Source of the DNA: Absidia repens
Taxonomy: Eukaryota; Mucoromycota; Mucoromycetes; Mucorales; Cunninghamellaceae
Assembly (NCBI GenBank): GCA_002105175.1
Contig: MCGE01000004.1
Location: forward strand, 186,001-250,000
Length of the DNA: 64,000 nt
Direction: 5' to 3'
Positions 36,728 through 49,120 of the stretch are shown here, piece after piece. The notes under the pieces were generated by a model. It ran no database searches, had not been told where the DNA came from, and saw only the letters and a list, made by a program, of their open reading frames with translations. Each line of letters starts with the position of its first letter. Positions within the stretch are counted from its first letter, which is position 1. The position numbers were made by a program, and so were the translations under genes.

Positions 36728-37301
36728 ACAGATCACTATACCTAGGAAAATAGAAAGCGGTTGACCAAAAAGAAAAAAGAAGTCAGGAGGACAACAGACT
36801 TTGTTGAAATGTGGTGTCTAATAAAAAACAAGCATTTGGATGCAAGAGAATGCATGATTCTGAAGTAAAAATGCTGTGTGGGGTTAAAGATAGATTTGAT
36901 CGGAGTGTTATAGGCTTTTTTGTTAGTGATTTTTTGAACACTGTTCAGGGATGAATATAGACATTTTAGCCACTGCGGTTTCTTTATTTCTAGGGGAGGA
37001 AGACATCTATATCTGGGGCCAAAGCATTCAGAAAGAATTATACCGTATCCCACATTTGCATCTACCACGTCAATAGGAAAGTAGTTTTAGGCAAGATTTT
37101 TTTTACCGGACTAGGCAATCATTTTTAAACAGCGGTGAATTTTTCTCTCATAATCTTTTTTCAAAAAAAAGGTATCACATGAAAACCTCCTTCCATTCCG
37201 TCTTTACTACTTTTTTTTGGTCATGAATTGATTGACTTGATTTGCTTCCATTTCTAGATATTTTTTTTTCCTTTACCACCTTACTCTTTTGTATTTATGC
37301 G
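36068..37301 (+). other. Intergenic region between CDC24 and the hydrolase-like gene
   Basis: CDC24 3' flank with CAATAAAATTC near 36390, a T-run of about 37 at 36690-36726, and the promoter of the next gene. A 108-codon minus-strand open frame at 36742-37068 has no recognisable domain or introns and is not called. Confidence 0.45.
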
Positions 37302-39719
37302 ATGCCTACCAACCATTTGCAAAAAAATATCAACCAATCCTCATCTGAAAACAACAATAACACTGTCACTAAAGCAAAAAGTGATTCTCAATCAGCCGAA
37401 AATGGTTCGTCATGGTTAGGCTTTTGGAAAACATCTTCTCCCCAACCTCCTATCAATGTCGATCAAAATGACAGCATTGAAAGTACAGCGACTACCACTG
37501 CTACTCCTTCCGACCTTCCTGCTCCACCTCCGCCTACAGCTACCACAGAAACTGCAACCGTTGACCAAGAGCAAAGCAATGATATGGGCACAACTCACTA
37601 CACCGATTCTATTGTTACAGAAAACACCCAACAGAATAGCGATAGCAACTGTGACAATAGCAAAACTGACAACAATACTATCCATCAGCAGGCTGGGTCC
37701 TCGGGCTTGTGGACTTGGCTTGGTTATTCTTCAACGCCAGGGACGAAAAGCGATACCTCAAAACAATCTCAACAAGAAGGCACGATAACCAGACCTTCGA
37801 CACCTGTCGTTGACGACATCAACAATAGCAATCATGACAATAACATTAATAACGCAGGCATCGACAATACCACCAACCAAAGCAACATACCTGCCACTTC
37901 GCTACCGTCCTCAGCCCCGCCAACGTCTACCACATCTCCACCTGATAACAACAGAACACCCCCACCCGTTCCCAGCAGACCATCATGGCACTCTTATTTT
38001 TTCTCGCCAAATACCTCTCGACCTTCAGCTACTGAGAATGAATCTTCCACCTCTGAAACCCCACATTCTGACGATTCTGTTATCATCGAACCAACGACCA
38101 GCACCCAAAATGATTTACTCAAGGCGTCTTCCAACCCACCCTCTACACCGCCTTCAGCAAAGAACGACAATAAGAAATGGGCCAGCGGCGACAATGTCGT
38201 CCTTCCTTCCATCAAATCTCAATATTCACCACCACCACTGCCACCTCAAACTCTCTTCACCAAAGCTCTCAATGCGATTAATGCCATCTTCTCTCAGTCA
38301 CCAGGGACAGGAAATCAAAATCAAAATCAACAACTAGTGGCAAATATCATCAAGCAAATGAAGGCACACCCTGAAACTGTCGCCAGCAAGAAATTTGTCA
38401 TCATTGGCGTCCATGGTTGGTTTCCCACAAAGGTAATAAAAAGAAGTAGAAAAACACAGACACACACACACACACATGTCTCACTTTGCCAATATATGAA
38501 TAGTTAGTCAGAAGTGTAGTAGGCGAACCGACGGGGACATCATCAAAGTTTTGTGAACAAACGGCCAAAGCGGTACGGCAGTATTTTGAACAAGAACATG
38601 ACCTCGTCTTACCTATGGAATGTATGACGTTGATTCCTCTTCAATGGGAAGGCAAAGTACAAGAACGGGTGGAGAAGCTCTATTCTTTCCTGGTGGACAA
38701 CCCAGCGTCATTAAATGCATTACAATCGGCGGATGTGATCTTTTGGACAACGCATTCTCAAGGAACGCCTGTGTCAGCTATTCTACTGGACCGACTCATT
38801 CAAGAAAACATCATTCGCCACAAACACCAGGCATTATGCTTACTTGCCATGGCTGGCATTGCACATGGCCCATTTGCGTCACTCAAAGGTAGTCTCATTG
38901 TCAAAGTAAGTCATTATTATTACATACATACACATAGACGGGCGGGGGGAGGAGGAGGGGATATTTAATCGCAACTAACTTTTTTTTTTTTTTTTTGTTT
39001 TATCTTTTGGGATGCAGTACTTTGAAGCGGATGCAGCTCGTGAATTATTTGACTTTATGGATCCATCAAGCGACATCTCTCAAGCCTTTCGGCAGGCGAT
39101 GGCGTCGATTTTACAGCAAGGCATCAAAACCATTCTCGTTGGCTCCATGCAAGATCAAGTGGTCCCGTTGTATTCAGCGATCATGGTGGCGACAGATCAT
39201 CCGAACATTCTTCGTGCTATCTACATCGATGGCCACATATACTCGCCGGACGATTTTCTCATCAACCTGATATTGTTTGCTCTTCGACTTCGAAACGCAG
39301 GACTCTCCGATCATGGGCTTCTCTTGCATATTAGTGATGTCCTGGCTGGGAACCTGTATTCTTGGGAAGGTGGACATTCAACGATTTATGAAGAAACAAG
39401 CGTGTATGAATTGGCTCCCCAGTACCTATTTGACACTCACCCTCTTGGTGGATTGCTACCAATGCATCAAGAACACCCGAATACCGCTAGATCAACAACA
39501 GTTGTGGAGGCGAAATCATCGTTGTTCAAAGCCAAGGTACGTTTGAATCCTTACTATTTGACATGGGCCATGCGCGGGATCTTTGATGATGTACGTGTGA
39601 CCCAAGTATTTGGCGATGAACTGGATCGACTTCGTGCACTCTTTGATCAATGGCACCCAACAAGCTCAAAATTACGGGAAATCAAGTTTCGCCTGGAACC
39701 TATCAAGGCTAGATTATAG
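37302..39719 (+). CDS. Alpha/beta-hydrolase-like protein with long disordered N-terminus
   Basis: Three in-phase exons (37302-38432, 38504-38905, 39018-39719), 744 residues. Residues 1-330 are Ser/Thr/Asn/Pro-rich and disordered, with two short aromatic motifs NGSSWLGFWKTSSP and SGLWTWLGYSS that could be membrane-binding or docking elements. From about residue 365 an alpha/beta-hydrolase fold can be read: strand KFVIIGVHGWFP, then a putative nucleophile elbow in VIFWTTHSQGTPVSAILLD (S flanked as H-S-Q-G, a GxSxG variant lacking the first Gly), LLAMAGIAHGPF, TILVGSMQDQVVPL with a candidate acid, and SWEGGHSTIYEE with a candidate His. It resembles a large uncharacterised fungal lipase-like family; enzymatic activity is inferred only. 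The true start is the ATG at 37302; upstream reading has no ATG in frame. Confidence 0.8.
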
Positions 39720-40239
39720 ATGTAGATTTGTTATACCTTGTAGTTATCTGTAGTATATCCCCCGTTAGTTTATTATCTTACAAAGAATTTATCTCTTATA
39801 ATAAAGAAACAATCTGTTTACTCTATTGAAACTTGTTTTTTTAAAAAAAATCAAAATCGTGTCTTGGATACGATACCATAGGCATATATAGTGACATTGG
39901 ATTTAGTGGCATGGGTGTATGTAGTGTCTTTTTTTTTTTTTTTCTGAATGTTATATAATGTGTACTGACATATACATGGTGCACTTCAGGAAGAGCATGT
40001 AGTAAAAAAAGGCAAAGTGATTGAGGTATTATGTCATAGATAACCTTGTGACATTTGAAGTCGGTTAGTTTTGGTTGAGGGGTCGATGAACTACAAAAAA
40101 AAAAAAAAAAAAAAAAGAAGGAATATTTATGAGGGCAAACTGAATACCTTCCAATACCCTTCAATCACCATTTCATTGCTGCTTATTCTTTTGTGATTCT
40201 TTCACTGTATTTTACAGTATGGTGTGGATATGCTCATTC
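39720..40239 (+). other. 3' flank of the hydrolase-like gene
   Basis: Polyadenylation signal candidate ATAATAAAGAAAC near 39798, T-run at 39929-39942 and an A-run of 22 at 40095-40116. No gene recognised. Confidence 0.5.
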
Positions 40240-41840
40240 GACAATACAAACTAAAGGTACGACAGACGAAGTAAATTCAAATAGAGAAAGCATATTTTAT
40301 TCAGTTGTAGATATAAAAAAGATAGCTAAATTAAACTGGTCTAAAAATAATACTATGACATATATCTCCAAATAAGAAAACTAGGTCTGTGTATGTGGTG
40401 GACGATGGGAATATCTTGCTGTTGAATCAAAGGGAGTAAGTTATCCTACGGTGAGCGACAAATTATTCTACAGAGGAAGAGAGTTGAATAACTAGATTGA
40501 ACAGTTTCACCTTGTCTGCAAAGATTCCGAGAGAAGGTTTACCATGCTGAATGATTGTAACTACTACTATGAGAATCTCATGAACAGCCATATTGACGAT
40601 ACTATATGGTGTTGATTGTTATATATAAATAAAAAAAAAGACGGATTCCTTTTTTGTATTCACCACAAAAAAATTCGCTCACGCGAAATCTCAAAAAAAA
40701 ATAAAGCATTTCAGATCCCGCCCACGTGAATGTTTATTTACGCCGGGCTTGTTTACGCTCCTTCTCTCTTTCTTTCTTTTCTTTCCCTTCACTTTTTTCT
40801 TCATCATTCGACATTTTTGAGGTTGCGGTGGACTTAGATCAGTGTCAGGACTAGTTTAGAAGGGTTTGCCTGCTCAGTGAATACAAGATGCATGGGGAAG
40901 CCCTTTCATTTTGGATTCAAGATTTTGGACCACCATTGGTTTAGTTTCAGTTTGCCTATAGTTTGTATCTACATGTCAATAAATTATGTCTCTTTATTTG
41001 CTTCGAATAAAAATGTCCCAAAAGTCTCTCTCATGTCTCGTGCAATTGATTCCATTTTTTTACTAGCATGACCTTTTTTGATGAGTATCGACCGTTCGTT
41101 GCGCGTCAATAAAAAGATATCCTTTTAGTCTCTCTCATGCCTTGTCCAGTACAATATATTTTCTCCCGTCTTATAATTGTCCCTTTAGATTAGAGTTAAC
41201 CATTCTTCAAATCGCACAAAAAGCTTCCTCATTTTTCCCCCAATAAATCCCTCCAATGACTCCCTTGTTACATGAAACCCGACGTCTTTAGTTTTAGTCT
41301 TTATCTCTATGCTTCAATAAAATAAGTCTTTTTATATCGTCCATCCTCTGACCCATTATATAATAAATAATGTCGTTATTGTAGCTATTTTGCGAGTGTC
41401 TTACTACACACCAATTGTTTAACTCCCCCGCTTTGACTATATCGTCCGTCCCCCCCCCAGTGTCCCAGCGACTAATAGGCAGTTCAATACCCCTTTTATA
41501 TCAAATGCAGTGACATTCCTGCTATACCGTTCATATTAACCAATCGAAATCCTGTTGCTAGCGTAACCTCCAGCCTAAACTGAACATATTGTAATTTGTT
41601 TAGGTTATGATTTTATTTTTATTTGCGGTATAATAAAAAGAATGAAGTGTAAACTAGAACCAGCTTAGCCCAAGAAGAGGAAGGGTCCTGTTAATGTGCA
41701 AAAGGCAGGGAGAGGTGTCTAAATGCATATTAGTCCACGTTTCAACAACCTTCACCATGGCACTCAATCGTTCAATTTTTTGAAAGTATGAGATCGATAC
41801 TAAAATTTGCAGCAAGTAAGGATCGCTTTTTTTTTTTTTT
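40240..41840 (+). repeat. Dispersed noncoding repeat, copy D
   Basis: Order matches copy C: an upstream segment with CATATTTTATTCAGTTGTAG (40290); ATTATTCTACAGAGGAAGAG (40462-40481); ATATGGTGTTGATTG (40604) and TTTGTATTCACCACAAAAA (40653-40671; shared with E); the CACGTG box at 40723-40728; a CT tract; the core GACTAGTTTAGAAGGGTT (40850-40867); AATACAAGATGCATGGGG; GATTTTGGACCACC. The tail has CAATAAA units near 40978, 41106, 41241 and 41315, then CTAGCGTAACCTCCAGCC (41559) and a final block shared with C (AATGAAGTGTAAACT, TATGAGATCG). A 64-codon frame inside is not conserved in the other copies. Confidence 0.85.
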
Positions 41841-43001
41841 TTCTACTGAGTTGAAGGACTTCGTCGTTACATAAACATTATGACTGGAATGGGTTTATTT
41901 CTTTTTTACTAGATTGAGTGGCTCCAGCGCTGGCGACTGTTCATTAATTACAGTATTATTTTTATATTTCTTCAAAACTTTTGGATTATATGCCATGAGG
42001 ACATTGCACGTTGTTTATAGTACATCGTACAATATATGGCATTAGGCAACTGAGGCAACCAACGTTTTTCCAGTTTTGACTTGTAAAAAAGAAGAAAACA
42101 GTTTTATTGCCTATTCTTGGGTATGATCAGAGAATTATAAAACCCCTTGTGTATAGGATGAATGAACTGCGCACATGTTTATAAAAAAAAGGGGGGGCGG
42201 ATGCGTTTTTCATCATTGTCGCTGTTCCATGTGAGAAGGTCAGTTATACATTGACAAGTAGTGCATTAAAAAAGTACGGCGGAGTTGAAAATGCGAATGA
42301 TGTGTGGGGTGCGTAATGATGCTTCAGTGTCCCCCGCCCTGAAAGATGACCCTGGACATTGTTCTTTAATTAATTAGTAGGTGAGTGATAAAAATGAAGA
42401 GCATTACTGTACCACAGGTTTTTTGCTTAACAAATGAGATTACTATGTATAATACATATGTACATTGTACATAACATGATGAATAAAAAAAACATTAGGT
42501 CAGGGTACTGTACGACCCTACCCCCTTCCCCATCACGTTCATTTGGTTTTTGGAGAACAACACTATTTTTGTATATGATTTTTTTTTTCGATGAATCATA
42601 TCACAAAAGTCGAGACAAATCGAAAAAAAAACAATAAGGATCTACCCTTTACCAAAAGGTTGATTTGTCTAACAGTGCTGAAATTCAAGCCCAGACTGCA
42701 GGATTGGAAAACCACGTTTTCCTTCCTTAAACCTGCCATACCTTTTTGTTTGATGTTTTAAAAAGAAAAACAATCCCTGATGTCTTTTTCTTATTACAGA
42801 TGAACTTATCGTGTCGTTTTTTTTTTGTTTTTTTTTATCCCTGATCTTTCTCCTCAAAATAAAGTATGTCTCCTATTATTTATTTCATCACCACACACTT
42901 TCTTTCCTTGGGCGGGGACATTTAAAAAATAAATAATCTTTTTTTATTTCTGTCTCTCATATTCTCTCTCTTCTTTTTTTATTTTTTTTATTTTACCCGC
43001 C
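41841..43001 (+). other. 5' flank of the PKA regulatory subunit gene
   Basis: AT-rich DNA with T-run at 41829-41842, a GTACTGTAC motif near 42505 and a CT-rich leader (42945-43000) ending in TTTTACCCGCCATGG at the start codon. Short open frames at 42434-42637 and 42669-42857 lack domains. No tRNA-like A/B boxes noticed. Confidence 0.4.
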
Positions 43002-44517
43002 ATGGATTATACCTCTGATGAATTAGCTCATTTACTACAAGAACTGACTAGTAGTGTAAGACAAAGCAATCCTCAAGATCTCTTGCAGTTTTGCGCCAAC
43101 TTCTTCTTCTCGAAATTGTCTCAAGATCGTGCCTGTCGATATCATGAACAATATCAGCGTAAGTCAACTGCTGTTCACTCTTTTCTTTCTTTATTTTTGA
43201 TTTTCTCGCCAATGATATATCTGTTGACTGACTTTTTTAAATTTTTATGTGTTTTGCGGCTATTAGATCCCATGGCGATGGAGTTTGCTCCTCCTCCTCC
43301 TCCTGTTGCTCCTTCTACTCCTCTTTCTACAATTCAGCACATGCCTCCTATTCCAGCACTTCAAGATCCGTATAGTGGGGAAGACGATGACGATGACGAG
43401 GATGATAGTCTTTATGATGAACAACAAGACGCCTTCGACAGTGACCTTCCCGACTTCTCTAACAGCAATAACTTCAACCGAATGCATCGCCGCACGTCCG
43501 TCAGTGCCGAATCCATGACCCCATCATCTACACGTGATCATGGCGGATTTATCAAAACGATGATCCCCAAAACAACAGAACAGCAAGCCAGGATCCAAGC
43601 AGCGATTCAGACCAATTTTTTGTTCCGACATCTAGATGAAATGCAATACAAAGTAAGTGATTTGTTAGTGATAGATCAGGGCAAAGAGATGATTTTGTGA
43701 CTAAAAGCAAAATCCGTGAGATTAATGTCTTCCTTTATAGGATGTGATAGGTGCTATGACCGAAAAACACGTGGAGCCCAATGAAACTGTGATTCAGCAA
43801 GGTGGGGTGGGTGATTTTTTTTATATTGTGGAATCCGGTCATCTCGATTGCTTTATAGACGAACAACAAATCACGACCTATCAGGAAGGTGGCAGTTTTG
43901 GTGAATTGGCATTGATGTACAACAGTCCTCGGGCTGCTACCATCGTGGCAACCACAAAGTGTGTCTTGTGGGCTTTGGATCGTATCATGTTTCGGGGTAT
44001 CTTGATGGAACACACTAGTGCGAAGCGCCGAATGTATGAATCTTTTTTGACGGATGTACCCATCTTGGCTTCTCTGGATGCTTATGAACGTTACAAGATT
44101 GCTGATGCCCTGGAATCTGTTGGTTTTGACGATGGACAAACCGTCATTGAACAAGGTGCTGTAGGAAACAACTTTTATCTGATTGAATCGGGTGTGGCTG
44201 TGTTTTATAAGACGGATGAGAATGGTGTCCAGACTGAAGTGAATCGCTTGACAAAAGGTGCTTATTTTGGAGGTAAGGAAAACGAAGAATAAAAATCAAA
44301 ATTGGATGCTCACTGTATGAATCTTACTCGGCGTGAATTTATAGAATTGGCTTTGCTAAATGATAGTCCTCGGGCAGCTACAGTTATTGCGGATGGTCGG
44401 CTTCGGTGTGCAACGCTAGGCAAGAAAGGATTCAACAGATTACTTGGGCCTGTTCTTGACATTCTCAAGAGATCGTCAATTAACTATGTCAAGGTTATGC
44501 AAAGCACTGTAGAATAG
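43002..44517 (+). CDS. PKAR: cAMP-dependent protein kinase regulatory subunit
   Basis: Exons 43002-43158, 43267-43652, 43741-44272 and 44345-44517 are in phase, 415 residues. Domain order is that of PKA-R/Bcy1: an N-terminal dimerisation/docking helix pair ([20 protein letters not shown]); an acidic/proline linker; the inhibitor site [10 protein letters not shown] (about 126-131), a phosphorylatable RII-like sequence; and two cyclic-nucleotide-binding domains. Domain A has the phosphate-binding cassette [17 protein letters not shown]; domain B is interrupted by the last intron inside its cassette and continues [15 protein letters not shown]. The Arg that binds cAMP phosphate is present in both. 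The protein holds the catalytic subunit inactive until cAMP binds, controlling growth form and metabolism. Start: first ATG, in CCGCCATGG context. Confidence 0.96.
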
Positions 44518-45882
44518 TTTCTATTCCCCATCTTACCACCACTACCTCTCGACTCTCATTTTATTATTACTATCATACTATTTACTATATGTTGCTATTA
44601 TTCCCCTTGGTTTTTATCTATAGTCCATTTTATTTCGACATATTCTTCATTAACATTTATATTCATTTTATTACTATTGCTCTTTTTTCTTAATAAAGGT
44701 ATACCTACCATATCGTATTTACTCGCAACTATTGTGCCTTTTTTCTACATAATATATGCAAAGATGTGTTTTGTTTTTATTGTCAACATTTGATGTATAA
44801 TTCATGAACAGTAGAAAATTCTGATCTGAACCCTTGACTTTATTTTTTTAACGACGGACACAAAGGTGCCACACTGTAACGGATCAACCTTATTATTCGT
44901 GGAGTGGCTACTCCGATGAATATGCGAAGTATATTGCGGTGTTGTACGATAGTTTAGTAGTTGAAACCTTTTTTCTTAACATCAAGCAAAGGCTCTAATA
45001 ACAATAATAAAAAAACAGGTTTTGTTTTTCTATCCGTACCCTTCCATTTGGATCCCAATGGTTGGTTATCAAAGTCCACATTGAACAAATCGCTACCAAT
45101 ATGCTGGTATCGTTTATTCGTTATGCCATTTTTTCAAAGCCCGGTTTGATTTTTTCCCCGATGCATTCATCCCTTCCTGTGAAAAGGAGTTTACTTTGAA
45201 AAATGGACAGTTTAGCGTGTAAACATGTAAATTGGCGGAATAGGGTGAATTGAGCCATAATTTTACTGTATTATATAAACAGTAAAGGACAAAGTACATT
45301 GGATTATTATTATTATTTTATTCTTATCCCAAAAAAATGGATTGGAGGCCAATGTAGTACTACATGAGTGTTAAAATATCACTCCCCTCTTTCCCCTCTC
45401 TCCCCCTATTGCATACCGTAGTTGACGCTTTTACAGCATGCACAGTACATTAGTAACAATATGTAAACATCCCCCTCATTAAATGGCCTTTGATCTACAA
45501 AAACAATGGGAAAAAAGCTATTTATAAATCAAACATTCGGTTTCCTTTTCGTGAGCATGAACCATTTCGTATGTAAGTAGTTAATGCGGAACTTGAATCC
45601 GGCAGCAAAATTTATAAAAAAATCTCCAACTTTGGACCAAGCACCTCGTTTTTTCTTTCTTTTCTTTTCTTCCATATACCCTCTTTATATAACCCCTCCT
45701 TGTCACTTTTTATAGCTTTTTTTTTTTTTCTTATTTTCCAGCTATTTAGTCATTCATCAATTAGCCTGACTCCCTTTTTCTTTATATTCACTCATTGATA
45801 TATAAACCTCCCCGCCCCTTCCTTCACCCTTCCCCTTTTTCACTTTCTCTTTCTTCTCTTTCATTCTACGTTTTTGATACTA
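44518..45882 (+). other. Intergenic region between PKA-R and the RhoGAP gene
   Basis: PKA-R 3' end with TTAATAAAGGT near 44691, then about 1 kb in which I see no gene, ending in a strongly pyrimidine-rich promoter/leader (45640-45875) before the RhoGAP start. Open frames at 44961-45149 and 45114-45299 have no recognisable content. Confidence 0.45.
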
Positions 45883-48827
45883 ATGGCTGCTTGTGGTTAT
45901 GACTGGGTAGAATTAGTTGATCCAAGTACAAACCATACCTTTTATGCCAATCCGGTAATTATTCTTTACCTACTGTATCCATATAGAAAGCCTTTACTCA
46001 CTCGTCTGTTTTTTATTATCATGATCATCCATTTTAGATTACTGGAGAATGTCTTTGGGAAAAACCACTCACTGGTACGATGTAAGTCTTCATATATATT
46101 GGCTACTTAATCACCTTCTTACTAAGCTTTTTTTTTCTCTCCTTCTTGATATATAGGAAGACGAGCGACCCTGAAGGCGACTGGTGGGAATTATGGGACG
46201 ATAAAACAAACTTGCCCTACTATTATCATACCCAAACATATGCTACAGAATGGATAAAACCTGTCGATAAGCATGTGGTGCCTCTTATCAAGATACAAGT
46301 AAGAATATGCTTTAGTGAACGGGTTGCGTTCGGTCATGAAACTGACCTGCCTTTTTTATTGAAACCAATAGTCTTCTTCAATATTCGCCAAACGTTTATC
46401 AGTATTGCAACGAGAAACGGATATTTTGATACAGACACCAATGGAAATGAAACGAAATAGTAGATCTCTAGACCTGCCAGCAACTACTTCTTTACGTCGA
46501 TCCTTACTTCAACGCTCAAACTCTGACGGAAAGAATGATATCAAACTTATGGATGATGCAGCAACAACGACAACAACAGGAACAGCAGGTTCGCCGACAA
46601 AGACAACATCCACATCCAACTATTCTCTTCCTGAACAACAAAGTGGCGCGTCTCTTTTGTCGTCAGTATTACCGACTTCTACTTCTGGCATGTTTAAAAT
46701 GATGGGTACACCTTCGAGGAAACAAAGTGTGCGGTCCCAGGTAAGAAATCATTCTATCTCTCTCTCTCTCTTTCTGTCCCCCCTTCCTCCACTCACCTCC
46801 TTTGTCATTGGGTATTAAACTTGAATTTTTTATGCTTTCTTATTGCTTTAATTAGAAATCAAATCATACACCTGCTGGTACAACAACAACAACAACTTCA
46901 ACAAACGACTCTCGATCACGAAGACTGTCACATTTCTCTGCATTCTCTAGTTTCAGCTCAAAACCATTACGAAATTTGGTGGGCGGTCGTCCTACATCTG
47001 TCCAAACTTCTTTTACTATTGGTCAACCTATCAACAACCCAGGTAATACAATTCATTAAAAAAAAAACTTGATCGAAATTAACTCCTCTCCTGGCACATT
47101 AGATGCTGCAACTGCGATGAATCCAACGAAAAGTCAAGGCAACCACACATCAGTCTCTCCTTGCTCGACTACTGACAATCCGCTGGATCGGGTGTCATTA
47201 CAACAGTAAGTCTATATATATATATATAACTTGACATGCATGATGATTTAATCAATCTTCGCTTTTATTTGTTAGACCTTCTCTCCCTGATGGCTTACGA
47301 CAGGATATCAAACAATTTGCCATTGATGGATATGCCAAGAAATATTTCTCCACTCATAAAAAGGGGTTATTTCGACGCAGAGTGCCAATGACTGAAATGC
47401 TACAATGGACAAAGGTAAAAAAAAAAAAAAAAAAATCGAAAGAAAGAGGGAGGGGGAGGAGAATAGATGTATTAAGCATGTGATTTTATATTCCATTTTA
47501 GGATTCTATCAAGAAACCGCTAATTATGATGAATAATGAATTGTACAAGGATGTATTGAAATGCTTCAAAATGATTCAAATGATCATGGGGATCGACCAA
47601 GGCCGCGGAACACGAATGACATCGATGACTACCAGCACATTCTCAACTTTGGCATATTGAAGGGACAAATGCGGGACGAAATTTATGTACAAGTATGCAA
47701 ACAACTACACAACAATCCAAATGGGTAAGAAAACACCCCTCCAGAAAAGATATATATTGTATTCATATATTCACTCTCCTTTTGAATCCTTAGGACAAGC
47801 ATAAAGAAAGGATGGGAGATCTTATGTGTGATCACCATTGCCTTCCCTCCTTCTAAGGACCTTGAAGCCTACCTCACCAATTTTGTTCAAGAAAATCATA
47901 AAGTCAAGGAAAACGATGTGGATGTGATGAGTGCCCATGTATCCAACAAACTGAAACGGATTTGCAAACGGGGAGCCAAAGGAAAGGTGTTGACTTGTGC
48001 TGAAATCCAACGTGCAAAGGTAAACAATTAGCCAAGAACAAGAACAACAACAAAAAACCTGCATATGATTACTAAAAACTGATATTTGTCTGTTTGTCTA
48101 ATTAGGAAGCTCCTTTTAAACCTTCTGTGTTTGGTGAATCACTCTCCTTTATCATGGATCTTCAAGCCAATGAAGGTGCAACTGATCTGAAAATCCCAAG
48201 AATTGTGCCCTTTCTCGCCGATACCGTCCATCAACTCAATGGTCAACACTCTGAAGGGATTTTCCGTGTTCCTGGTGATGCGGACGATGTGACTGATCTG
48301 GTAAAAAAAAAAAAAAAAGCTCAAGCAAAAAAAGTGATATTGATCAACCCTTCTTCTTCTTTTTTTTTTTGCAGCGTGTACGGATAGAAAATGGGAATTA
48401 CGATGCAACCAACGTCACTGATCCCAACGTCCCTGCGTCCTTACTTAAATACTGGCTTCGAGATCTTTCTGAACCGCTGATTCCCGCTGAATTGTATGAT
48501 CATTGTCTCGCCCAATCTGAAAACCCCGCCGAAGCCATTGCGCTGATCCACCAACTTCCTGATACCAACCGACGCATTGCCCTTTATATGATCAGCTTTC
48601 TGCAGGAATTCAATCAACCCGAAGTGATTCAACGGACCCTGATGAATATCAACAACTTGGCCATGGTGTTTGCCCCCAATTTTTTGCGATGCCCTAGTGA
48701 AAGTCTGTCGACGGTGTTTGAAAACTCCAAATACGAACAAACCTTTTTGCGTACCTTGATCCAACAACTGGATGTCTCCAAATCAAGCTGCCTATATAAT
48801 GATCATGTTGTGTCCCCACACACCTAG
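45883..48827 (+). CDS. WW-WW-MyTH4-RhoGAP protein (frame one nucleotide short in MyTH4)
   Basis: Eleven exons: 45883-45954, 46038-46081, 46157-46298, 46372-46740, 46856-47042, 47103-47205, 47276-47414, 47502-47724, 47794-48019, 48106-48300, 48375-48827; total 2,153 nt. Two WW domains lie at the N-terminus (YDWVELVDPSTNHTFYANP.. LWEKP and GDWWELWDDKTNLPYYYHTQ.. EWIKP). A Ser/Thr-rich linker follows, then a MyTH4 domain (about 320-490; FSTHKKGLFRRR, YQHILNFGILKGQMRDEIYV, KGWEILCVITIAFPPS) and a RhoGAP domain (about 502-700) with the arginine finger in EGIFRVPGD (about residue 555). This order matches ARHGAP39/Vilse. It would stimulate GTP hydrolysis on a Rho/Rac/Cdc42 GTPase. In exon 8, CFKMIQMIMG is followed in another frame by DRPRPRNTNDIDDYQ; one extra G in ATGGGGATCG (47588-47592) repairs it, to about 717 residues. 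Confidence 0.93.
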
Positions 48828-49120
48828 TATTAGTTTCCCTCCCCCGTAGTCCTTCCTTTCTTTTTTTTTTTTTTGTGGTTGTCTATTCGGTTTACTAGTA
48901 ATACTATCATCATTCTTGTTGTGCCAATCCCCCCCCTCACCACCCCGCTTCATCATATATTCTTTTGCTTTTTTTATGCCTACCTAATAAACTTTAATGT
49001 CCGCCTACTGCATTTGAATCCCCCCCGTCTTCCTTTTTATGTGTGTGTGTGTGTGTGTGTGTGCGGTCCTGAATATATTTATATATATATATTTTCGACT
49101 TTTATTTATTTATTTTATTT
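48828..49120 (+). other. Short intergenic region with GT microsatellite
   Basis: RhoGAP 3' flank (CCTAATAAACTT near 48984 as polyadenylation signal), a TG/GT microsatellite at about 49039-49062 and TA-rich DNA before the BTB gene start. Confidence 0.6.

Noticed and set aside
36742..37068. 108-codon minus-strand open frame
   Set aside because: Contains a Phe-rich low-complexity end, no recognisable domain, no conserved codon texture, and lies in the CDC24 3' flank.
40877..41071. 64-codon frame inside repeat copy D
   Set aside because: The matching part of copy C is stopped after about ten codons and the other copies do not share the frame, so it is not a conserved protein of the element.
41841..43001. 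tRNA or other small RNA genes in the long gene-free stretches
   Set aside because: I looked for GGTTCGA-type B boxes and cloverleaf arms in gene-free regions and found none that I could support by eye.
49039..49062. GT run as a regulatory element
   Set aside because: A plain dinucleotide microsatellite in a 3' flank; no further structure.
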